The notes beneath the pieces are model-generated. The model saw only the letters and a program-made list of their open reading frames with translations, was not told the DNA's origin and searched no databases. Shown here in pieces: positions 1 through 6,387 of a stretch of 7,260 nt of DNA. Position 1 is the first letter of the stretch; each line of letters opens with the position of its first letter. Origin of the DNA: an uncultured Coriobacteriaceae bacterium (lineage in GTDB: Bacteria > Actinomycetota > Coriobacteriia > Coriobacteriales > QAMH01); assembly GCA_902796975.1 (NCBI GenBank), contig CADBRF010000017.1, positions 1-7,260 of the forward strand. Direction: 5' to 3'. Made by a program: the position numbers and the translations under genes.

Positions 1-1619
1 ACGATTGCAACGAAGCCTTCCCCCGCGTCTCCTTCCAGGTGAACGGCACTCCCATCGAGAAGTTGCAGGGCGCCTCCATGTGCTACCTTCGCCGCTACGA
101 CCGCAACTCCATCACGGCCTTCGATGGCATCATCTTCCCCCGCCGCGGCTTCAAGCTGGTCTTCCCCTGGAATGGCACATCGACGGTCAAGCTCTCCGGC
201 ACAATCCATCTGGGGGACGCTTCCTACCCAGCGGGCTTCATGGGGGCCAAGTTCTGCGGGCTCTCGAACTTCGTGCGCCACCCCTACTGCGTGCGCGATG
301 GCCTCTTCTTGCGCCGCACTGTCTCGCTTGCGGGCAAGCGCAGGACGCTGGTCATCAAGCCGGCGAGCTCGTTTGCCGAAACCCTTGCGGAGAAGGAATA
401 CCAGAGCAGGATTGCTAAGCACAAGGACCCGAAAATCCGCGCCCTGCTCCCCTATCGCCAGCGCTATTTCGAGAACCGCAAGAAGTACGCGGGCAAGCGC
501 ATCTGGCTCATCAGCGACCGCATCGTCAAGGCGGGCGACAACGGCGAAGCCCTCTTCCGCTACCTGCACGATAACCCCATCAAGGGAGTGCTACCCATCT
601 TCGCCATCCGCGAGGATTCGCCTGATTTCGAGCGTCTCAAGCAGTACGGCGAGGTTGTTGCCTACGACACAGACGCCTACCGAGACATCTTCCTGCAGGC
701 AGACAAGATCATTTCCTCGGCTGCCGACGAATACATCATCACGGCCTTTGACCAGCCACAACGCGACGTGATGAAGAACCTCTACCACTCCGATTACGTC
801 TTCCTCCAGCACGGCATCACCAAGGACGACGTTTCCGACTGGCTCAACCGCTACAAGAAAGACATCAAGCTCCTCGTGACCTGCGCGCCACGCGAGAGGG
901 ACTCCTTCCTCCAGGGAGAGAAGTACAGCTACTCACCCGATGTTGTGAAGCTCACCGGCTTCCCGCGCCATGACGCACTCGTGAGCGCTGCCACCACGCG
1001 CGATGCCAAGCGCCTTATCTGGATCATGCCCACCTGGCGCAAGTGGCTCACGGGCAAACTCGACACCGATACGGGCGAGAGGCAACGCAACAAGCACTTC
1101 GAGGAATCACCCTTCTTCCAGTTCTACAACGGGCTCATCCACAGCGAACGCTTCAACGACCTGCTGGAACGCTACGATTTCCGGGCGAATTTCATGCTCC
1201 ACCCCGCCTTCATTCAGGAAACGGACAAGTTCTCCGGCACGAACCGCGTTGCCGTCGTGGAGAGTTGCGACTACACGGAGGCCTTCCTCGACGCAGCCTG
1301 CATGATCACGGACTACTCGAGCGTCGCCATGGACTACGCCCTGCTCAAACGCCCGCTCATCTACGCCCAGTTCGATGCCGACCAGTTCTTCGGTACCCAC
1401 TGGGACACGGGTTATTTCTCCTACCCAGATGACGGCTTCGGACCCATCACCACCACGCTCGACGAGACTATCGACGCGATTGAGGAGATTCTCGCGAGCG
1501 GCTGCACGATGCCCGAGATGTATCGCCAGCGGGCAGACGACTTCTTCTTCACGCCCGAAAAAACGCGCTGCCAGCTCGTGACCGAAGGCATTCTCGCCCT
1601 CGGCTCCCACCAGCACTAG
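1..1619 (+). CDS. CDP-glycerol glycerophosphotransferase family protein (5'-partial)
   Basis: The frame is open from the window edge (first full codon at base 3) to TAG at 1617-1619, giving 538 visible residues. The true start lies upstream; a GTG at 39 is in frame but falls inside continuous protein-like sequence. Residues about 1-115 look like a beta-rich accessory domain. The GT-B-like catalytic part follows: IWLISDR at 167 and DNGEA at 179 (N-terminal Rossmann half), QHG with His270, GFPRHD ending at Asp324, MPTWR from about 342, LHP with His400, and TDYSS with Asp437 followed by a hydrophobic DYALLKRPLIY segment. The family transfers polyol phosphate, classically glycerol-3-phosphate from CDP-glycerol, onto a wall-polymer acceptor at the inner membrane face. 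The two histidines correspond to the catalytic pair known in TagF. The substrate (glycerol, ribitol or another polyol) cannot be read from the sequence. The gene converges on the minus-strand glycosyltransferase across a repeat-filled spacer. Confidence 0.9.
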   Translation, partial: DCNEAFPRVSFQVNGTPIEKLQGASMCYLRRYDRNSITAFDGIIFPRRGFKLVFPWNGTSTVKLSGTIHLGDASYPAGFMGAKFCGLSNFVRHPYCVRDGLFLRRTVSLAGKRRTLVIKPASSFAETLAEKEYQSRIAKHKDPKIRALLPYRQRYFENRKKYAGKRIWLISDRIVKAGDNGEALFRYLHDNPIKGVLPIFAIREDSPDFERLKQYGEVVAYDTDAYRDIFLQADKIISSAADEYIITAFDQPQRDVMKNLYHSDYVFLQHGITKDDVSDWLNRYKKDIKLLVTCAPRERDSFLQGEKYSYSPDVVKLTGFPRHDALVSAATTRDAKRLIWIMPTWRKWLTGKLDTDTGERQRNKHFEESPFFQFYNGLIHSERFNDLLERYDFRANFMLHPAFIQETDKFSGTNRVAVVESCDYTEAFLDAACMITDYSSVAMDYALLKRPLIYAQFDADQFFGTHWDTGYFSYPDDGFGPITTTLDETIDAIEEILASGCTMPEMYRQRADDFFFTPEKTRCQLVTEGILALGSHQH

Positions 1620-1628
1620 GCGGACGGT

Positions 1629-1657
1629 CTGCCATTGTCCCCAGCAGCTTTTGGCAG
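1629..1657 (+). terminator. Candidate stem-loop after the first transferase gene
   Basis: CTGCCA (1629-1634) pairs perfectly with TGGCAG (1652-1657) around a 17-base loop, starting 9 bases after the stop codon. No T-tract follows the 3' arm, so this would be a weak or non-canonical terminator. A mirror-image relative of the same unit follows the opposing gene at 1994-2028, which supports a role at transcript ends. It may equally be only the end of the repeat element. Confidence 0.35.
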
Positions 1658-1671
1658 GTGGCATTGAACTT

Positions 1672-1815
1672 GGGGGCTTCCAGCATGTCCGGAAGCAGTT
1701 GGAGGATGATGCGCCCGGAGGCGTAAGCCGGGAGCGGAGAGATGCCCGAGCGCGCAGCACGAGTCCTCGGAGCTGGCTTCGCGGGAGCACTCATCAGGTG
1801 ATGACCTTGTTATTT
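1672..1815. repeat. Direct repeat copy 1 (~145-base unit)
   Basis: This copy matches 1816-1961. The core at 1699-1779 agrees with 1844-1924 at 78 of 81 positions, the differences being at 1745, 1755 and 1759. It begins with a hairpin (GCTTCC at 1676-1681 with GGAAGC at 1691-1696). It also carries a stem of 1711-1718 with 1728-1735 (one mismatch, 9-base loop) and an outer stem CCGAG 1746-1750 with CTCGG 1766-1770. The last ~35 bases are the most diverged part and include a one-base indel. Confidence 0.85.
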
Positions 1816-1961
1816 GGGGCCTTCCGGCATGCCCCGGAAACAATTGGAGGATGATGCGCCCGGAGGCGTAAGCCGGGAGCGGAGAGATGTCCGAGCGCGT
1901 AGCGCGAGTCCTCGGAGCTGGCTTTCGCCGGAGGGCGCATCGGGTGACGACCTTGTTTCTC
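1816..1961. repeat. Direct repeat copy 2 (~146-base unit)
   Basis: Tandem partner of 1672-1815, with no gap between the copies. Its stems are better paired than in copy 1: TTCCGG 1822-1827 with CCGGAA 1834-1839; 1856-1863 with 1873-1880; and TCCGAG 1890-1895 with CTCGGA 1911-1916, enclosing CGCG/CGCG around a TAG loop. In copy 1 the inner CGCG/CGCG stem is damaged by an A in place of G at 1759, and the outer stem loses its terminal T-A pair at 1745. Confidence 0.85.
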
Positions 1962-1981
1962 GGGGCATGCCGGAAGCCCCC
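1962..1981. repeat. Inverted partial copy of the unit's start
   Basis: Read on the minus strand, this segment begins GGGGGCTTCCGGCATG, the same motif that opens copy 1 (1672) and, with one changed base, copy 2 (1816). It therefore closes the tandem array in the opposite orientation and gives the block its mirror symmetry. It can also fold on itself (GGGGC 1962-1966 with GCCCC 1976-1980). Confidence 0.7.
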
Positions 1982-1993
1982 GCACCCAACACT

Positions 1994-2028
1994 CACCTGC
2001 CAAAAGTCGCAGGGGAAAGTGACAGGTG
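1994..2028 (-). terminator. Candidate stem-loop after the glycosyltransferase gene
   Basis: CACCTG (1994-1999) pairs with CAGGTG (2023-2028), and the stem can extend inward past one mismatch (C2001-G2021, A2002-T2020). On the minus strand the hairpin begins two bases after the TAA stop of the glycosyltransferase gene. No T-run follows. It is the mirror counterpart of the hairpin at 1629-1657, so the pair could act as a bidirectional transcript end between the convergent genes. Confidence 0.4.
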
Positions 2029-2030
2029 GT

Positions 2031-3209
2031 TTATAGGCTGTTGATGAGCTGCATGTTGTGGTAGTGGCGGCCCTTCGCGCGCACCTGCTCGCTCATGCTT
2101 GGCTTCTTCAAGGCCTTAGCCTCTTGCTTTGCAATGGCCTCCTTCGCCTGAGCTTCCAGGCGACGGCGCATCTCATCGCGGAAGAGCCAGAAAACCGCCT
2201 GATTTCTGTCATCGGCGTACTTCATGAGAATTCTGTAACGGTTCGCTAGGTCTTCGGAATACGCCCTGTCGATTGTGTCTTCAGTGATGTCAAGATTGGC
2301 AAACCCGTTCTTGGCAACAACACAATCGAACCACTCCTGAAACGCCTCGTAGCTGTTGCAGATGTTCAGGTAGTGAAGAAGGCTGTCGAGCGCCTTGTTG
2401 GCAAAGCTCCAGCGCACGTCATCGGAGTAGACGCCGCGGGAAATGAGGTCTTCCCGCATGCCAAGGAGCGTGCGATAGCCAGCCAAGATGTCCTTAGTGG
2501 CAGAATTCGTCGCGCTTGTGCTGTTGTTCACCCGGTAGTGGAAGAGTCTTGACTTGACGACGCCAATGCGATCCGCGCACGCCACCGCCCGCTCGAAGAA
2601 TACGGCATCCTCGCTCAGCTTCTGCGGCGGAAACTTGATGCCGTTCTCCACGAGGAACTCTCTTTTGTAGAGCTTGTTGAAGGGATTGAAGGTCGTGAAG
2701 GTGAAAATGGAACGACCGTCGGTCTTGATGGAGAAGGGCTGCTTTTCCGGCACGAACCGGCTCTTCAGATAGCTTGAGTTTGCAGGCGTGCTTGTGCCCA
2801 GCTTCTCATCATAGTAGTAACCAGGGCAGACTATGATATCCGCCTTGAGATTGATAGCACGAGCAGCCATCGATTCCAGGGCATTGGGCTCGAAGAAATC
2901 ATCGCTGTCCCAGAAGACTACATAGTGCCCTTTTGCCTGCTCGAGCCCCAGATTGCGTGCCGCGCTTACGCCGCCATTCTCAACGTGGACGACGCGGAAA
3001 CGGCTGTCCTGGCCTGCTCGTCTATCGAGCATCGTGCCCGATTCGTCCGTCGAACCATCATCGATGCAGATGACCTCGATGTTCTCCACCGACTGCGCGG
3101 CAATACTGTCCAGGCACTGATCCAGGTATTTCGCGGTGTTGTAGACCGGCACGACAACGGAAACGACAGGAGGCTTTGCGGAATCATTCGTTTTCGGATT
3201 GGTTGCCAT
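2031..3209 (-). CDS. Family 2 glycosyltransferase (GT-A fold)
   Basis: This 392-residue protein has the full GT2 signature set: VSVVVPVYN at 16-24, IDDGSTD at 49-55 (nucleotide binding), NGGVSAARNLGL at 78-89, and the metal-binding DSDD at 101-104 followed by FF. Such enzymes transfer a sugar from a UDP- or other NDP-sugar to a lipid-linked or polymer acceptor on the cytoplasmic side of the membrane; donor and acceptor cannot be read here. No transmembrane segment is evident. The C-terminal ~45 residues are rich in Lys, Arg, Ala and Glu and probably form a charged helix. The ATG at 3209 is chosen because the GT2 domain begins about 15 residues later and an AGAGAGG-like site (3220-3226) lies 10 bases upstream. 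The gene starts 23 bases after the stop of the upstream transferase, so the two are probably co-transcribed, and the GT likely decorates or extends the same polymer. Confidence 0.93.
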   Translation of the reverse strand: MATNPKTNDSAKPPVVSVVVPVYNTAKYLDQCLDSIAAQSVENIEVICIDDGSTDESGTMLDRRAGQDSRFRVVHVENGGVSAARNLGLEQAKGHYVVFWDSDDFFEPNALESMAARAINLKADIIVCPGYYYDEKLGTSTPANSSYLKSRFVPEKQPFSIKTDGRSIFTFTTFNPFNKLYKREFLVENGIKFPPQKLSEDAVFFERAVACADRIGVVKSRLFHYRVNNSTSATNSATKDILAGYRTLLGMREDLISRGVYSDDVRWSFANKALDSLLHYLNICNSYEAFQEWFDCVVAKNGFANLDITEDTIDRAYSEDLANRYRILMKYADDRNQAVFWLFRDEMRRRLEAQAKEAIAKQEAKALKKPSMSEQVRAKGRHYHNMQLINSL

Positions 3210-3232
3210 GGTCGGCCTGCCTCTCTTACCTG

Positions 3233-4999
3233 CTAGTTACCGGTCGGTTCCAAACGAACACCGGGAATGTCCTGCCCCAGCAGGATCGTATCGATAACAC
3301 GGTCGCACGCTCTGCCGCTTTTCTCGAGGGCACGGTCCAGACAGGAGGGATCCGGCTCCACATCCTCGTAGGAACTCGTCTCGAGCACGTTCATGAACTC
3401 GTCAAATGTATCGCATACAGTACCCGGAGCCAGCTCATCAACACTGCGCTGCACGCCTCGCACTGCCCCATATTCTACCTTGTCGGGCACGTAGAACACG
3501 ACGGGCTTCTCCAACAAGAGATAGTCGTAGAAACAGGAGGAGTAGTCCGTCACGAGCACATCGGCAACGTGATAGAGCTCGTTCAGGTCCTCATGGGAAA
3601 GGTCGATGAGGCGGTCTTGGAACTGCTCGGGAATCTCGGGGAGTTCCTTGATGAAGCCGTGCATCTCGAAGGCAAAATAGCTGTTCGTGCGCACGCACAT
3701 CTCGTGAATGCGCTCCATATCGAGGAATTTCGCATAGGGGTAGTAGGCCAAATCCTGGGTTGCACCGCGGAAGGTGGGGGCGAAGATGATGACCCTCCCC
3801 TCGCGCATCCAGGGATACGCGCTCCGGAGCTTTTCCTGGATAGCTGCCGCCCGCTCCTCGTTGAAGAAGCCGTCTAGACGTGGCATGCCCGTCGCGAGAA
3901 GCGCCTCTTTCTCGATGCCAAAAACCTCGGAATAGGTGTCTCTGAGCAAAGCATTTCCCACGAGTGCATAGGTATAAGCCCGGTGACAGGAGTTCAAGGG
4001 GTCGGGCGAGCCGGGGATGCCAAAACGCGCGAAGCCCACGGATTTAAAGCCGACGCCCGCGTGCCAGAGCTGGGTCAGCACAACGTCTTTGTCCAGGTCG
4101 ATGAAGCCGAAGATGGGTGTGTAGTCGTCGATGAAGATGTAGTCCGTCTTGGCGATGAGGTTGAGGTCTTCGATCCACTCCGAAAAGCTCTGCCGGCTCT
4201 TGAACACGTTGTGGCAGTGAATCTTTATCTCGTAGTCCTTGTCCAGACCGCGCTCGCGCAGGCGGTCGACAACCGCCTGCATGTTCTCCGTGGGGGCATC
4301 CCCGTTCTGCTTGTAGAAGAGGATACGGTGGCCGTTGCGTCTCGCCTTGGCACTTGCCGCCTTGAAATAAGCGTTGAAGGCCTGCTTCTCATTGAAGCGG
4401 ATGCTCCCCTTGCGTACTTCGGGGTGATCGTTGCGCTGGTAATAGGTGGTAGTCAGCACCAGATAGACAGAGTCGTCGGGCAAGGTCCGAGGCGTGATAT
4501 AGGCAGCATAGGCGTAGATGCCCGTGTAGGGGAAGATGCGGTCGTACCTGCTCGCGTCTTCGATGACCGCATCATCGAGACTGATGCCATGAGCATCGTA
4601 GGGCTGGGAGAGGATGATGTTCTTGGCTTCGCGCTCCATATAAGCGGCGATGAACTTCGTATCGCGGCGCTTCGTGGGCGGAACGAGATTCTTTCGCACA
4701 TAGCCCTCAGTGCGAGAGAGAAGCCAAGGTCGATTCTGGACGAGCGTTTCATAATCCGCCAGCTCAGCATCGGGAATCCTCAGAGCGAAGAGCCACTTGC
4801 CCGCCGCGAGGGGCTGCCTGCCAGGGCCAGTCGCCACGTTCACCACAGCGTGGACAAGCGAACCCTCGCGCTCCTCTTCGAACTTGATTTCCTGCGAGGT
4901 GTCAGGGGAGCAAAGGCAGAGCGTCTCCGCATCTTCTACCGTGTATTCAACATGCAGGAGTGCACGCTCCCAGCGGATTTCGTGAATAGTGATACCCAT
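3233..4999 (-). CDS. TagF-like CDP-glycerol glycerophosphotransferase family protein
   Basis: 588 residues from the ATG at 4999. Residues about 1-230 are an N-terminal region not clearly recognised; its first part (MGITIHEIRWERALLHVEYTV) is probably a beta-rich accessory domain. The catalytic half shows WHAG with His313, TGMPRLD ending at Asp376, FAPTFRG, EMHG with His447, and TDYSS with Asp485 followed by a DYLLLEKPVVFY segment. The EMHG form, followed by DLNELYHVADVLVTDYSS, recalls the RMH-type sequence of polymerising TagF enzymes rather than the KPHP form, so I lean towards a chain-extending polymerase (inference). The frame stays open to 5569, but that part is antisense to the next gene. 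ATG 4999 is preferred over ATG 5032 because a GGGA-containing site lies a few bases upstream and the upstream residues look non-coding. It is the first gene of a two-gene minus-strand operon with the GT2 gene. Confidence 0.9.
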   Translation of the reverse strand: MGITIHEIRWERALLHVEYTVEDAETLCLCSPDTSQEIKFEEEREGSLVHAVVNVATGPGRQPLAAGKWLFALRIPDAELADYETLVQNRPWLLSRTEGYVRKNLVPPTKRRDTKFIAAYMEREAKNIILSQPYDAHGISLDDAVIEDASRYDRIFPYTGIYAYAAYITPRTLPDDSVYLVLTTTYYQRNDHPEVRKGSIRFNEKQAFNAYFKAASAKARRNGHRILFYKQNGDAPTENMQAVVDRLRERGLDKDYEIKIHCHNVFKSRQSFSEWIEDLNLIAKTDYIFIDDYTPIFGFIDLDKDVVLTQLWHAGVGFKSVGFARFGIPGSPDPLNSCHRAYTYALVGNALLRDTYSEVFGIEKEALLATGMPRLDGFFNEERAAAIQEKLRSAYPWMREGRVIIFAPTFRGATQDLAYYPYAKFLDMERIHEMCVRTNSYFAFEMHGFIKELPEIPEQFQDRLIDLSHEDLNELYHVADVLVTDYSSCFYDYLLLEKPVVFYVPDKVEYGAVRGVQRSVDELAPGTVCDTFDEFMNVLETSSYEDVEPDPSCLDRALEKSGRACDRVIDTILLGQDIPGVRLEPTGN

Positions 5000-5029
5000 A
5001 GATTTCCCATCTCGATGATGTTCAGCGTA

Positions 5030-5041
5030 CATGGTACCATG
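5030..5041. promoter_or_regulatory. 12-base perfect palindrome CATGGTACCATG
   Basis: A perfect 12-base palindrome sits 31 bases upstream of the chosen start of the minus-strand transferase and about 95 bases before the plus-strand transferase. Perfect palindromes of this size in a divergent intergenic region can be operators for dimeric regulators. It also contains the alternative ATG at 5032. There is no supporting second copy in the window, so the regulatory role is only a suggestion. Confidence 0.25.
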
Positions 5042-5065
5042 ATGAGCTGTTTTGGAATTTCCTTG

Positions 5066-5104
5066 TCTGCGGCAGCACACGCATTGCCTTCCAGAGGCCG
5101 CAGA
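5066..5104. promoter_or_regulatory. 8-base inverted repeat in the divergent promoter region
   Basis: TCTGCGGC (5066-5073) and GCCGCAGA (5097-5104) form a perfect 8-base inverted repeat with a 23-base spacer, extendable by a G-T wobble. It ends 15 bases before the Shine-Dalgarno of the plus-strand gene and is followed by TAAAAA (5105-5110). It lies where promoters for both divergent genes must be. It could be an operator or a leader hairpin. The plus strand has no T-tract after it, so it is not a normal terminator. Confidence 0.35.
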
Positions 5105-5119
5105 TAAAAACGCGTTCTC

Positions 5120-5126
5120 GGAGGAG
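5120..5126 (+). promoter_or_regulatory. Strong ribosome binding site GGAGGAG
   Basis: GGAGGAG ends 8 bases before the ATG at 5135, a near-ideal Shine-Dalgarno match and spacing. It fixes the start of the downstream gene and shows that the antisense frame across 5000-5569 is not the coding one. Confidence 0.8.
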
Positions 5127-5134
5127 AAGAGAGC

Positions 5135-6259
5135 ATGCTTAAGGCGTTTGTCCGCATAGGAACGGCCCTGCTCTACGCTCTCTACAGCATCGCCCGTGTG
5201 CTCCCCGGCAAGCGCGAGCAGTTTGTCTGCATCAGCAGGCAGTCCAACACGGCGCCCACGGACTTTCGCCTCATCAGCGAGTTTATGAGCTCCCACCACC
5301 CGGAATATCGCGTGGTCATCCTCGCAAAGGAGCTCCACAACCCGGTTCCTTATGCCTTCCACATGCTCCGCCAGGTCTGCACCATCGCGCGGAGCCAGGC
5401 CGCGATCCTCGACTCCTACTGCATCGCGGTGAGCCTCCTCAACAAGCGCATTAAGGCGCCGGTCATCCAGATGTGGCACGCCATGGGAAATATGAAGAAG
5501 TTCGGCTACACCTCCATCGGCGGTGGCGAGGGCAGGAGTCTCGAACTCGCGCAGACCATGCACATGCACGAGGGCTACGACTCCGTTCTCATCTCATCCA
5601 TGAGCTTCATTGACGATTACGTGGCAGGCTTTAACATCACGCCCGAAATCGTCTACGAGGCGCCGCTCCCCCGCACCGACCTCCTCATCGACCCTGCCAA
5701 CCGGGCTGCCCAGCGCGGGCGCATTCTCGAGCGCTTCCCCGAGCTGGCAGAGCGTAGGAACATCGTCTACTGCCCCACCTTCAGGCGCACGCCCGCTCCC
5801 AACGAGAAAGAGGCCATGCGGGCACTGGTATACGCAGTGGATTTTGATCGCTACAACCTCATCTACAAGCCCCACCCCGTGAGCACACAACGCATCGAGG
5901 ACGAGCGCGTTCTGCAGGACTACCCCAAGGACCTCGACATGCTCTACGTGGCGGACTACGTCATCAGCGACTATTCCACCGTCATCTACGAAGCGGGGCT
6001 GCTCGACGTGCCCGTCTACCTCTACGCCTACGATTGGGACACCTACTCAGGCCGCCGTGGTCTCAACATCGATATCGAGCACGACGTGCCCACCCTCTTC
6101 ACCGCCAGCGCGGAGGAGATTCTTCAGGCAATCGAGCATGATGAGTTCGACCATGAGGTTTATCAGGCCTTCACCAGAGACAATATCGCCATCCACCCCA
6201 GCACGACCTGCACCGAGCGCATCATCAACCACGTGCTCGAGATGATAGGCGAGCGCTAG
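5135..6259 (+). CDS. CDP-glycerol glycerophosphotransferase family protein (short, TagB/TarF-like)
   Basis: 374 residues, the compact length typical of single-domain TagB/TarF-type enzymes, without the accessory domains seen in the other two transferases here. Residues 2-23 are hydrophobic with basic residues (FVRIGTALLYALYSIARVL), suggesting a peripheral membrane anchor. Catalytic motifs: WHAMG with His115, LPRTD near 185, CPTFRR with Pro214, YKPHP with His247, SDYST with Asp279, then YEAGLLDVPVYLYAYDWD. All expected residues are present, so the enzyme should be active. Enzymes of this type either prime the chain with the first polyol phosphate units or extend it; the sequence alone does not say which. 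The start is well supported by GGAGGAG 8 bases upstream. The gene is transcribed divergently from the TagF-like gene and appears monocistronic, with a hairpin two bases after its TAG. Confidence 0.92.
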   Translation: MLKAFVRIGTALLYALYSIARVLPGKREQFVCISRQSNTAPTDFRLISEFMSSHHPEYRVVILAKELHNPVPYAFHMLRQVCTIARSQAAILDSYCIAVSLLNKRIKAPVIQMWHAMGNMKKFGYTSIGGGEGRSLELAQTMHMHEGYDSVLISSMSFIDDYVAGFNITPEIVYEAPLPRTDLLIDPANRAAQRGRILERFPELAERRNIVYCPTFRRTPAPNEKEAMRALVYAVDFDRYNLIYKPHPVSTQRIEDERVLQDYPKDLDMLYVADYVISDYSTVIYEAGLLDVPVYLYAYDWDTYSGRRGLNIDIEHDVPTLFTASAEEILQAIEHDEFDHEVYQAFTRDNIAIHPSTTCTERIINHVLEMIGER

Positions 6260-6261
6260 GG

Positions 6262-6295
6262 CGAGCTGTACTGAGCCATCGTCAGCCACAGCTCG
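6262..6295 (+). terminator. Candidate terminator hairpin after the third transferase gene
   Basis: CGAGCTGT (6262-6269) pairs perfectly with ACAGCTCG (6288-6295), and an inner CTGA (6271-6274) pairs with TCAG (6282-6285). The hairpin begins two bases after the stop codon. It is followed by AATTGG rather than a T-run, so it would be a T-less terminator of the kind common in high-GC Gram-positives, or an mRNA 3'-end stabiliser. Confidence 0.5.
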
Positions 6296-6354
6296 AATTG
6301 GCTGGCGAGTTCTAGACGGCCATCCCCCAGGCAAGTTTCAGCCACATTGTCGAA

Positions 6355-6387
6355 GCGGCAAACGAGCACGAACCGCAGCGTTTCCGC
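6355..6387 (-). terminator. Candidate hairpin downstream of the epimerase gene
   Basis: GCGG (6355-6358) plus AAACG (6360-6364) pair with CGTTT (6379-6383) plus CCGC (6384-6387), leaving C6359 bulged and a 14-base loop. It lies about 49 bases beyond the stop codon of the minus-strand epimerase gene. There is no T-run. The rest of 6296-6435 shows no convincing feature. Confidence 0.3.

Larger units (their letters stand above)
1648..2006. repeat. Composite repeat block bounded by inverted repeats
   Basis: The outer ends are a perfect 13-base inverted repeat: CTTTTGGCAGGTG at 1648-1660 and CACCTGCCAAAAG at 1994-2006. About 11-12 bases inward, a second inverted match joins 1672-1690 to 1963-1981 with two mismatches (GGGGGCTTCC, then A/G, then GCATG). 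Weaker similarity continues outside the 13-mer, with CCCC and CTG matches on both sides, so the imperfect inverted repeat is roughly 60 bases per side. Two direct copies of a ~145-base unit fill the interior. The block fits entirely between two convergent stop codons and has no convincing gene. It resembles a BIME/REP-like mosaic or a MITE-like non-autonomous element. No clear target-site duplication was seen and no transposase is nearby. Confidence 0.75.

Noticed and set aside
1701..1726. GGAGG followed by ATGATG and a short frame ending at TAA inside each repeat copy
   Set aside because: The GGAGG directly abuts or lies only three bases from the ATGs, too close for normal initiation, and the frame is six codons long. 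The motif is better explained as part of the repeat's structure.
1107..1790. Long minus-strand frame opposite the first transferase gene
   Set aside because: It is an antisense shadow typical of high-GC codon bias. The plus strand carries all the family motifs.
1672..1981. CRISPR array
   Set aside because: There are only two long, adjacent copies with internal palindromes and no unique spacers between short repeats.
1616..2003. Minus-strand open frames across the repeat block, with repeated peptide-like sequence
   Set aside because: The peptide repetition simply mirrors the 145-base DNA repeat, appears in more than one frame because the period is not a multiple of three in both copies, and has no ribosome site or known domain.
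3983..5107. 374-codon plus-strand frame opposite the TagF-like gene
   Set aside because: It has no recognisable domain, and its composition is what the complement of a high-GC gene gives. The minus strand carries ordered catalytic motifs over the same bases.
5084..5110. TTGCCT / TAAAAA as a promoter for the plus-strand transferase
   Set aside because: The spacing is only 15 bases and neither box is close to consensus, so it is not listed as a promoter.
5000..5569. N-terminal extension of the minus-strand transferase (frame open to 5569)
   Set aside because: Most of it is antisense to the well-supported plus-strand transferase with its strong ribosome site. The extension lacks family motifs, and a credible start with a ribosome site lies at 4999.
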